Source of the DNA: Actinomycetes bacterium
GTDB lineage: Bacteria; Actinomycetota; Acidimicrobiia; Spongiisociales; UBA5794
Assembly (NCBI GenBank): GCA_024640745.1
Contig: JAHEEL010000117.1
Span: forward strand, 1 to 7,383
Direction: 5' to 3'
Length of the DNA: 7,383 nucleotides
In this document: one piece after another, positions 1-4,971 of the stretch
Position numbering within the stretch: position 1 is the first letter of the stretch
Layout of the letters: the number at the start of each line of letters is the position of its first letter
Translations under genes and position numbers: made by a program
Notes under the pieces: generated by a model
Seen by the model: the letters and a program-made list of their open reading frames with translations, nothing else
Databases searched by the model: none
Told to the model about the DNA's origin: nothing

Positions 1-111
1 GACTGCGGCACCAAGATCGGCTTCCTCGAGGCCAACATCGCGCTCGCACTCGAGCGCGACGACCTCGGAGGAGACGTCGCCGAGACGCTCCGCCGCCTCC
101 TCCCCCGGTAG
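1..111 (+). CDS. galU: UTP-glucose-1-phosphate uridylyltransferase, C-terminal fragment (5' end outside window)
   Basis: Only the last 36 codons are visible, ending in TAG at 109-111. The peptide begins DCGTKIGFLEANIALALE and continues through DDLGGDVAETLRRLL. It matches the C-terminal end of GalU/GtaB-type UDP-glucose pyrophosphorylases, where a DCG-x-K-x-G-[FY] motif (E. coli GalU has DCGNKLGY) sits just before a final helix and an 'LG' turn. The family makes UDP-glucose from UTP and glucose-1-phosphate in the cytoplasm, feeding envelope polysaccharide synthesis. The assignment rests on this short tail; another nucleotidyltransferase of the same fold is possible. The stop codon lies inside the stem of a downstream hairpin, which suggests that transcription ends here and does not run deliberately into tal. 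Confidence 0.7.
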   Translation, partial: DCGTKIGFLEANIALALERDDLGGDVAETLRRLLPR

Positions 112-124
112 CGACTACCGGGGG
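102..124 (+). terminator. Perfect hairpin overlapping the galU stop codon, terminator-like without U-tract
   Basis: Arms CCCCCGGTAG (102-111) and CTACCGGGGG (115-124) are perfectly complementary over 10 bp around a 3-nt CGA loop. The TAG stop of the upstream gene forms the top of the left arm. The following bases (CTCTCCGGCCCTGTTT) have no continuous T-run, only TTT at 138-140. Strong GC stems without a clear U-tract are common at high-GC gene ends, so a terminator or an mRNA 3'-end stabiliser is the best reading. Confidence 0.65.
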
Positions 125-138
125 CTCTCCGGCCCTGT

Positions 139-144
139 TTGACA
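139..144 (+). promoter_or_regulatory. Consensus -35-like hexamer TTGACA upstream of tal-pgi
   Basis: A perfect TTGACA lies between the galU hairpin and tal, about 85 nt before the tal start. It is where a promoter for the tal-pgi operon would be expected. No convincing -10 (TATAAT or TAnnnT) follows at 16-18 nt; the bases there are around CGCATTC. The call is therefore only a candidate half-site. Confidence 0.3.
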
Positions 145-191
145 TCCCGCGCCCGTCGAACGCATTCGGCGGCGCCAATGGACGGCAGATC

Positions 192-207
192 TGCGAGAAT
201 CCTCGCA
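192..207 (+). promoter_or_regulatory. Small hairpin in the tal leader
   Basis: TGCGAG (192-197) and CTCGCA (202-207) are perfect complements around the loop AATC. The stem ends 12 nt before the tal Shine-Dalgarno, so it would lie in the mRNA leader if the promoter is near 139. It could tune translation or be an operator dyad; a 6-bp stem in GC-rich DNA can also arise by chance. Confidence 0.25.
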
Positions 208-219
208 TGCCGAGCCGAT

Positions 220-224
220 GGAGG
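220..224 (+). promoter_or_regulatory. Ribosome binding site GGAGG that decides the tal start
   Basis: GGAGG at 220-224 is followed after 5 nt (AATCG) by ATG at 230. The alternative in-frame ATG at 218 overlaps this site and has no Shine-Dalgarno of its own. The start at 230, giving MPKLKDLG, is therefore preferred. Confidence 0.8.
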
Positions 225-229
225 AATCG

Positions 230-1306
230 ATGCCGAAGCTGAAAGATCTCGGAGCCGCCGGCCAGAGCGCGTGGCTCGACTTCATCCGTCGCGACATGAT
301 CGCGAACGGAGAACTCGCCGCCCTCGTCGATGAGGGAGTGACGGGCGTCACATCGAATCCGTCGATCTTCGAGGCCGCGATCGCCGGCACCGATCTGTAC
401 GACGAGGCGATCGCAGCGGCCGGCGGCGACGCCCTGGCTGTCTTCGAGTCGCTCGCGGTTGAAGATGTGCGAGGTGCCGCTGATCTCCTTCGCGGTGTCT
501 ACGACGAGACCGATGGGCTCGACGGCTATGTCAGCCTCGAAGTGTCCCCCACCCTCGCCGACGACGCCGAGGCCACAATCGCCGATGCCCACCGCCTGTG
601 GGACCTCGTGAACCGCCCCAATCTCATGATCAAGGTCCCGGCGACGTCCGCGGGGATCGTGGCGATCGAAGAGCTCATCGCCGACGGCATCAACGTCAAC
701 GCCACCCTGATGTTCAGCCTCGACGACTACGACGCGGTCGCCATGGCGTACATCCGAGGCGCGGAGCGCACCGACTACCCGCACCGGATCGCCTCGGTAG
801 CGTCCTTCTTCGTGAGCCGGGTCGACAACAAGACCGACGCTGCGCTCGAAGGCATCGGCACCGACGAGGCCTATCGGCTGCGGGGCCTGACCGCCGTCGC
901 AAACGCAAAGCTCGCGTACCGGCGCTACCAGGAGATATTCGAGGGTGAGCCGTTCGACATGGCCCGCTCACGCGGTGCCCGTCCCCAGCGTCCACTGTGG
1001 GCATCCACCTCGACGAAGAACCCGGCATACTCAGATGTCCTGTACGTGGACGAGCTCATCGGGCCGAACACCGTGAACACGCTTCCACCCAAGACGATCG
1101 ACGCGTTCCGCGACCACGGGACGATCGACCCGAGGGCCCTCACGAGCGACGTCCGGGATGCCCAGGCGCACTTCGATGCGCTTGCCGCCGTCGGTGTCGA
1201 CATGGACGCGATCACCGCCGAACTGCAGGTCGAGGGGGTGGCAGCCTTCGCCAACGCGTTCGAGAGCCTCCTCGCTGCGATCGAAGCACAGCGGGGCAGA
1301 GCGTGA
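230..1306 (+). CDS. tal: Transaldolase
   Basis: Cytoplasmic enzyme of the non-oxidative pentose phosphate pathway. It moves a dihydroxyacetone unit from sedoheptulose-7-phosphate to glyceraldehyde-3-phosphate through a lysine Schiff base. The 358-residue product has the long actinobacterial/cyanobacterial form. Visible motifs are VTGVTSNPSIFE (about 37-48, the transaldolase signature), NLMIKVPAT with the likely Schiff-base Lys135 (matching E. coli TalB Lys132), INVNATLMFS (154-163), ASFFVSRVDNK (191-201) and PLWASTSTKNP (255-265). The start at 230 is chosen for its GGAGG at 5-nt spacing; ATG 218 would add four residues. The stop TGA overlaps the GTG start of pgi in GTGA, so the two genes are translationally coupled. 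A 10-bp hairpin separates it from galU upstream. Function is near certain from the motifs. Confidence 0.96.
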   Translation: MPKLKDLGAAGQSAWLDFIRRDMIANGELAALVDEGVTGVTSNPSIFEAAIAGTDLYDEAIAAAGGDALAVFESLAVEDVRGAADLLRGVYDETDGLDGYVSLEVSPTLADDAEATIADAHRLWDLVNRPNLMIKVPATSAGIVAIEELIADGINVNATLMFSLDDYDAVAMAYIRGAERTDYPHRIASVASFFVSRVDNKTDAALEGIGTDEAYRLRGLTAVANAKLAYRRYQEIFEGEPFDMARSRGARPQRPLWASTSTKNPAYSDVLYVDELIGPNTVNTLPPKTIDAFRDHGTIDPRALTSDVRDAQAHFDALAAVGVDMDAITAELQVEGVAAFANAFESLLAAIEAQRGRA

Positions 1307-2928
1307 CCGTCGCCGTCGAAATCGATGCCGCCGATCTGCAGTCCGCGATCGACGAGCGTCTGGCTTCGTGGGGCACGTTGGACTTCCCGTCGCGCCTGTG
1401 GAACCGGGACCCGACCCTGTGGTTCGATCCACCGAGAGATGAGATCGACAACCGGCTCGGCTGGCTCACGCCGGGAGGCACCGAGAGTATTGGCGCAATC
1501 GAGGAGTTCGCAGCGGAGGCGCGGGCCGAAGGGCTCGAGGACGTCGTCTTGCTCGGTATGGGCGGATCCAGCCTGGCTCCGGAGGTATTCGCATCGGTGT
1601 TTCGAGATGCGGACGGTCCGAAGCTGACCGTTCTCGATTCGACGCACCCGGATGCGGTCAGTCGCGTCGCCGACGCCGTGGACCCGGAGACGACGCTGTT
1701 CATCGTGGCATCGAAATCGGGTACGACGCTCGAGACACTCTCCTTCTTCCGGTACATGTGGGAAAGCGTGAGCGCGGTCGTCGACGAACCCGGTAACCGG
1801 TTCATCGCGATCACGGATCCGGATTCCTCGCTCGCCGAGCTCGGTGCGGAACGCGGATTCCGCGCCGTGTTCCTCGCACCGCCGGACGTCGGTGGCCGGT
1901 TCTCCGCGCTGATCGAGTTCGGACTCGTCCCGGCAGCCCTTGTCGGCATCGACCTCAGTCGGCTGCTCGCAGCGACCGACGAGGCCGTCTTCGCCTGCGG
2001 ACCGGACATTCCGGCAGCTCAGAACCCGGCACTGCACCTCGGGGCGGCACTCGGCGAGTTCGCCCGGGCAGGTCGCGACAAGGTCGTATTCGAGCCGGCA
2101 CCTCAGTTCGCCGCGTTCCCCGCCTGGATCGAGCAGCTCATCGCCGAGTCGCTCGGCAAAGACGGGAAAGGAATCCTGCCTGTTGCCGACGGCAGCACCA
2201 AACCGGCCCCAGACCGCCTGAGATTCGCCATCGGCCTGGACCCGACCAATCCACCCGATTCGCCGTCGGTTGCGATGTCACTCGACGACGTCTACGACAT
2301 CGGAGGCGCGATGTACATCCTCGAGATGGCCACCGCAGCCGCCGGTTCCGTGCTTGGCGTTCACCCATTCGATCAGCCGGACGTTCAAATGGCCAAATCG
2401 CTCGCCCATACGGCGATGACCGAGGGCCTCGATGGATTCGACGTCCACGAATGGACGCTCGACGCAGACGACACACCGACACACCTCGGAGAGCTCCTGG
2501 CGAAGGCGGGTCCCGGCGACTACGTCGCCGTACAGGCGTATCTCGAGCGCACGGGCGTCACCGCGCAGCGACTCCAGGCGATCGCCGACACGATCGCCGA
2601 GGGAACCGGCGCCGTCGTGACGATCGGCTATGGACCGCGGTTCCTCCACTCGACCGGCCAACTCCACAAGGGGGGTCCTGCAAGCGGAGTGTTCCTGCAG
2701 ATCGTCGACCACCCCTCCGGTGAGGTCGCCGTACCCGAGACCGACTACACGTTCGGCAAGCTGATCACTGCGCAGTCATTCGGTGACCAGGCGGCCCTCG
2801 CAGATCGAGGCCGCGCGGTCGGCATGGTCTGTCTCGGGGACGCCGGCGCGGCCGACCTCCCACGGCTCCGACAGATCATCGCGGAGGTCCTGAACGACGA
2901 GGATGGCAACTCGGGCGAACCGCGCTAG
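1303..2928 (+). CDS. pgi: Phosphoglucose isomerase of the Tal-Pgi fusion type
   Basis: Interconverts glucose-6-phosphate and fructose-6-phosphate in the cytoplasm. The GTG start at 1303 shares GTGA with the tal stop and gives 541 residues (MTVAVEIDAADLQ). The frame stays open upstream to 997, but that part is a shadow of tal. Sugar-isomerase motifs are GMGGSSLAPEVF (from about 85), ASKSGTTLET (about 136-145, phosphate-binding SIS loop), DVGGRFSALIEFG (195-207, close to the first Pgi signature but with Pro before DV), VHPFDQPDVQ (353-362) and FLHSTGQLHKGGP (447-459). The last motif is typical of the Pgi half of bifunctional transaldolase/phosphoglucose isomerase proteins, not of E. coli-type Pgi, which has FDQxGVExxK there. 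A free-standing gene of this type next to tal suggests the split form of that fusion. No strong Shine-Dalgarno precedes the GTG (GCGGGGCAGAGC), so translation probably depends on tal. Confidence 0.93.
   Translation: MTVAVEIDAADLQSAIDERLASWGTLDFPSRLWNRDPTLWFDPPRDEIDNRLGWLTPGGTESIGAIEEFAAEARAEGLEDVVLLGMGGSSLAPEVFASVFRDADGPKLTVLDSTHPDAVSRVADAVDPETTLFIVASKSGTTLETLSFFRYMWESVSAVVDEPGNRFIAITDPDSSLAELGAERGFRAVFLAPPDVGGRFSALIEFGLVPAALVGIDLSRLLAATDEAVFACGPDIPAAQNPALHLGAALGEFARAGRDKVVFEPAPQFAAFPAWIEQLIAESLGKDGKGILPVADGSTKPAPDRLRFAIGLDPTNPPDSPSVAMSLDDVYDIGGAMYILEMATAAAGSVLGVHPFDQPDVQMAKSLAHTAMTEGLDGFDVHEWTLDADDTPTHLGELLAKAGPGDYVAVQAYLERTGVTAQRLQAIADTIAEGTGAVVTIGYGPRFLHSTGQLHKGGPASGVFLQIVDHPSGEVAVPETDYTFGKLITAQSFGDQAALADRGRAVGMVCLGDAGAADLPRLRQIIAEVLNDEDGNSGEPR
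2925..2928. other. Interlocked convergent stop codons (CTAG)
   Basis: The pgi TAG (2926-2928, +) and the DUF2461 TAG (2925-2927, -) use the two strands of one CTAG palindrome. The converging genes overlap by four bases, with no intergenic space and no hairpin I can see nearby, so each transcript must run into the other gene or end inside it. Confidence 0.9.
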
Positions 2929-3617
2929 AACGGCAGGCCGAGCGATCGAGTGAGGAACTGCATGTAGCCCGCCGCCGCCCGGCTCATCGCTGCGTATTGC
3001 TCGAGGAAGTCGGGCGCCGTCACGGTCTTACGCGATACCTTGGCGGTCGCGATGAAGTCCTTGCGCTTGAGGTCGTCGACCAGCGGATGGTCCGGGTCGA
3101 AGCCGCGCGGCGGCCGCTTGAGCGACTCACCCTCCATCGCGTAGCTGGACGTGAAATCCGGGTTGGTCGTAACCCGCGTCCATTCGCTCGCTCGCTCGGC
3201 GATGCCTTCGCGGATGGCGAGAGCCGACGGGCCATCCGGGCGCCAAAGCCCAACGCCGACAAAGCTACCCGCCGGATCGATGTGGAGGTAGAAGCCGGGG
3301 GCGTGGGCATCTTTGGCCGCCTCATGCCGGAACTGGATTCCGACGTGTGTCTTGTAGGGCGTTTTGTCCTTCGAGAACCGCGTGTCTCGGTAGATGCGGA
3401 ACAGGGATCCTCCCACCGTCCGATCGTCGGCGACGAAATGCGGGCTGATCTCATGAAGATACGGCTCGAAATCGCGGATGAACTGCAACCCCTCATCCTT
3501 GACGTATCGGTCGTAGCGGTCGCGGTTGTCGGCGAACCACTCACGGTTGTTGTTGGCGGCGAGATCGCTGAGGTAGGTGAACAGCGCGGGGCGGAACGAG
3601 CGATTGGTTGCTGGCAT
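2925..3617 (-). CDS. DUF2461 family protein (TIGR02453), function unknown
   Basis: A 230-residue soluble protein with no signal peptide or membrane segment. It shows the hallmarks of DUF2461/TIGR02453: an N-terminal FRPALFTYLSDLAANNNREWF (about 8-28) followed by NRDRY, and the core RIYRDTRFSKDKTPYKTH (74-91). A GFYLHIDPAGSFVGVGLW strand region (108-125) and a C-terminal PPRGFDPDHP (169-178) follow. Length is usual for the family. No biochemical function is established that I can name; the dense conserved Arg/Lys/Asp in the core suggests a nucleic-acid or phosphate-handling surface, but that is a guess. The ATG at 3617 follows a TAGGTT hexamer by 6 nt, pointing to its own leaderless transcript. 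It also lies 51 nt after DUF190, so read-through from the fluoride cluster is possible. Its TAG stop interlocks with the pgi stop in CTAG. Confidence 0.88.
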   Translation of the reverse strand: MPATNRSFRPALFTYLSDLAANNNREWFADNRDRYDRYVKDEGLQFIRDFEPYLHEISPHFVADDRTVGGSLFRIYRDTRFSKDKTPYKTHVGIQFRHEAAKDAHAPGFYLHIDPAGSFVGVGLWRPDGPSALAIREGIAERASEWTRVTTNPDFTSSYAMEGESLKRPPRGFDPDHPLVDDLKRKDFIATAKVSRKTVTAPDFLEQYAAMSRAAAGYMQFLTRSLGLPF

Positions 3618-3623
3618 GGCATC

Positions 3624-3629
3624 AACCTA
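3624..3629 (-). promoter_or_regulatory. Candidate leaderless promoter -10 (TAGGTT) of the DUF2461 gene
   Basis: On the - strand TAGGTT fits the actinobacterial TAnnnT -10 and is preceded by TGA, an extended -10 TGn. Six bases (GATGCC) separate it from ATG 3617, so the expected transcription start falls at or beside the ATG. A weak TTCCCC lies 17 nt upstream (3647-3652). The same TAGGTT with similar spacing precedes the LCP gene at 6642. The alternative reading of AGG as a weak Shine-Dalgarno cannot be excluded. Confidence 0.45.
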
Positions 3630-3640
3630 TCAACCGTGAC

Positions 3641-3663
3641 CGCCGAGGGGAAGAGGTTCGGCG
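3641..3663 (-). terminator. Weak hairpin between DUF190 and DUF2461 genes
   Basis: Six-base arms CGCCGA and TCGGCG (3641-3646 and 3658-3663) enclose an 11-nt loop and begin 5 nt after the DUF190 stop codon (- strand). There is no U-tract. It may partly end the crcB-DUF190 transcript before the separate DUF2461 promoter, or be chance. Confidence 0.25.
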
Positions 3664-3668
3664 CTGCC

Positions 3669-4004
3669 TCAGTCGACCATTCGATGCGGATGAATCTCGA
3701 CCAGCTGCGACGTGATCAGGGCATCGGGAGCGATCTCATCGAGCCGTGGGAGCACCGACTCGGTCTTCTCGACGGTATCGAGCGCCTCGATCACGAGCGG
3801 CAGGTCCTCGGAAAGGCGCAGCACGTGCGTCGTATGCAAGATGGCGGAACCGCCGTACCCGGCGATACCACGGATCACCGTTGCTCCCGAGATCCCCGCC
3901 GTCCGCAGCGCATCAACGATGGCCTCGTCGAGCGGATGGCCGTCGTAGCGGTCGCTCTCGCTGATGTAGATCCGCAACAGGCGACCTTTGGTGATGGGCT
4001 CCAT
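3669..4004 (-). CDS. DUF190 family PII-like protein linked to the fluoride channel
   Basis: A 111-residue DUF190 (PF02641) protein. Family structures have the trimeric ferredoxin-like fold of PII signalling proteins, and the genes often sit beside crcB. Visible motifs are LLRIYISESDRYDGHPL (9-25), AGISGATVIRGIAGYGGS (36-53, with the conserved RG-x-x-GYG) and SEDLPLVIEALD (65-76). No membrane segment. It starts 9 nt after the stop of the first crcB gene, so it is almost certainly co-transcribed with the channel genes. A role in sensing or regulating fluoride export is inferred from this linkage; the ligand is unknown. ATG 4004 has only a weak AGG about 8 nt upstream. Confidence 0.92.
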   Translation of the reverse strand: MEPITKGRLLRIYISESDRYDGHPLDEAIVDALRTAGISGATVIRGIAGYGGSAILHTTHVLRLSEDLPLVIEALDTVEKTESVLPRLDEIAPDALITSQLVEIHPHRMVD

Positions 4005-4013
4005 ACGCAGAGC

Positions 4014-4391
4014 CTAGAACCACCGGCCGAGGGCGTACCCGATTCCGGCGAGTACGACACCTGCAACCAGTGGCACGACGAGGTTCTCCGCGGCTCGGCG
4101 GATTCCCGCCCCCCCGCCCGTTTCGCCCGCGAGAACCGTCTCGACCATCCACGTGGAGAAAGTGGAATAGCCGCCGAGGAATCCCACGGCTGCCGCAGCG
4201 ACCAGCAGGTCGGACAGCACACGGCCGGTCACGAGCCCCGCGAGCACACCCGCCGCAAACGCTCCCGTCAGGTTCACCACGAGCGTCCCCACCGGGAACG
4301 TCGTTCGCCACAGCCGCTGCACCATGCCGGAGACGCCGTAGCGTGCAAGTGCTCCAAAAGCACCGAAGACGCCCACGACCACCCACGTCAC
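4014..4391 (-). CDS. crcB: CrcB/Fluc fluoride channel subunit (second in order of transcription)
   Basis: A 125-residue, four-helix inner-membrane protein of the Fluc family. These act as dual-topology dimers that let toxic fluoride leave the cytoplasm. Motifs: GAFGALARY (10-18), FPVGTLVVNLTGAFAAG (32-48, with pore Asn40), and GFLGGYSTFST (70-80), the TM3 break that holds the central sodium ion, with pore Phe78. Position 81 is Trp, where many Fluc proteins have the second pore Phe (TTFSTF). TM4 is about 104-121 (LVVPLVAGVVLAGIGYAL). The GTG start at 4391 lies in a GTGA overlap with the stop of the upstream crcB paralog, and DUF190 follows after 9 nt. The two crcB genes probably form a heterodimeric channel. 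Confidence 0.95.
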   Translation of the reverse strand: MTWVVVGVFGAFGALARYGVSGMVQRLWRTTFPVGTLVVNLTGAFAAGVLAGLVTGRVLSDLLVAAAAVGFLGGYSTFSTWMVETVLAGETGGGAGIRRAAENLVVPLVAGVVLAGIGYALGRWF

Positions 4392-4795
4392 CGCGAACCC
4401 CCGAATCGGACACCCGCCAACGCTGCAACGAACCCGACGGCCAGGGAACCAAAGGCGTACACGACCGCAATCGCCCAGTCGCCCGACCGAGTCAGCTCAA
4501 ACACCTCGGTCGAGAACAACGAGAACGTCGTGAACGCACCCAGAACGCCGACACCCGCGAACGGGATCAGGAACGGCGACGACCGGGCCCTCGCGGCGTG
4601 GCGGGCTACCAGGTATCCGAGGAGGAGCGACCCGAGGATGTTCACGGAGAACGTGGCCCACAGGAGGTCGACGTTTGTCGCTTCGACCAACTCGACCACA
4701 AGAGCGCGCCCGGCCGCACCGACCGCACCACCGGCCGCTACCGCGACGCGTCGTCGGCCGGTGATCGACGTCGAGAGCGAGAGTCGGTCGGTCAC
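4388..4795 (-). CDS. crcB: CrcB/Fluc fluoride channel subunit (first in order of transcription)
   Basis: A divergent Fluc paralog of 135 residues from GTG 4795. Motifs: GGAVGAAGRALV (22-33, with Arg30 but without the usual RY pair), ATFSVNILGSLLLG (47-60, with pore Asn52) and GVLGAFTTFSLFSTE (83-97), carrying both pore Phe91 and Phe94. TM4 is about 109-126. The frame is open far upstream, but homology begins around residue 17 of this model. GTG 4816 (142 residues) and ATG 4894 (168 residues) are alternative starts. I prefer 4795 because it gives the usual Fluc length and because an extended -10 (TGG-TAGCGT) ends 11 nt before it, which would place the other starts outside the mRNA. The stop overlaps the next crcB start (GTGA), indicating coupled translation of two different subunits. 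Confidence 0.9.
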   Translation of the reverse strand: MTDRLSLSTSITGRRRVAVAAGGAVGAAGRALVVELVEATNVDLLWATFSVNILGSLLLGYLVARHAARARSSPFLIPFAGVGVLGAFTTFSLFSTEVFELTRSGDWAIAVVYAFGSLAVGFVAALAGVRFGGSR

Positions 4796-4806
4796 GGAGA
4801 GCGGTG

Positions 4807-4835
4807 ACGCTACCACTGAATTCCCGCGCTGCCGA
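4807..4835 (-). promoter_or_regulatory. Candidate promoter of the crcB-crcB-DUF190 operon
   Basis: On the - strand TCGGCA (4830-4835, four of six to TTGACA) is followed after exactly 17 nt by TAGCGT (4807-4812), which fits TAnnnT and carries a TGG extended -10 directly before it. The expected transcription start is about 4-5 nt before GTG 4795, leaving almost no leader. That would leave no room for a fluoride riboswitch in the transcript. Confidence 0.4.
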
Positions 4836-4931
4836 TACCCGCCTCCCGACCTCGTCGGCCAATTGCTCGATCCCAACGAGGGAACCGGCGTCATACGCCG
4901 AAAGACGCTCGACCCGAGGCGATCGGCCCAG

Positions 4932-4950
4932 TCTCGAATCTCGAATCTCG
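4932..4950. repeat. 7-bp tandem repeat (TCTCGAA x2.7)
   Basis: TCTCGAA TCTCGAA TCTCG runs from 4932 to 4950 in the gap just downstream of the LCP stop codon. Each unit contains the palindrome TCGA. It is short and outside coding sequence; no function can be inferred. Confidence 0.6.
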
Positions 4951-4971
4951 TGCCCACCAACCGGCAGCTTC

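Larger units (their letters stand above)
4796..4971 (-). other. 176-nt intergenic region between LCP gene and crcB
   Basis: It holds the promoter-like pair described at 4807-4835, two short hairpins and one small tandem repeat. The hairpins are CCGAC-CTC-GTCGG (4846-4858) and CGGCGT-CAT-ACGCCG (4886-4900, perfect 6-bp stem with 3-nt loop). Neither has a U-tract; the second is the more likely transcript end for the LCP gene. I looked for the fluoride riboswitch (crcB motif, with GGnGAUGG and CUGAUGnC segments) on the - strand and did not find it. Confidence 0.5.

Noticed and set aside
997..1302. Upstream extension of the pgi frame from an ATG at 997
   Set aside because: This part overlaps tal in another frame, is Arg/His-rich and not Pgi-like. 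The GTG at 1303 in the GTGA overlap gives the expected N-terminus.
925..2037. A 370-codon open frame on the - strand inside tal-pgi
   Set aside because: It is antisense to well-supported transaldolase and Pgi sequence and has no family motif; a GC-driven artefact.
4796..4971. Fluoride riboswitch (crcB RNA motif) upstream of crcB
   Set aside because: The conserved GGnGAUGG and CUGAUG segments are not visible on the - strand; the hairpin CGGCGT-ATG-ACGCCG only superficially resembles part of it.
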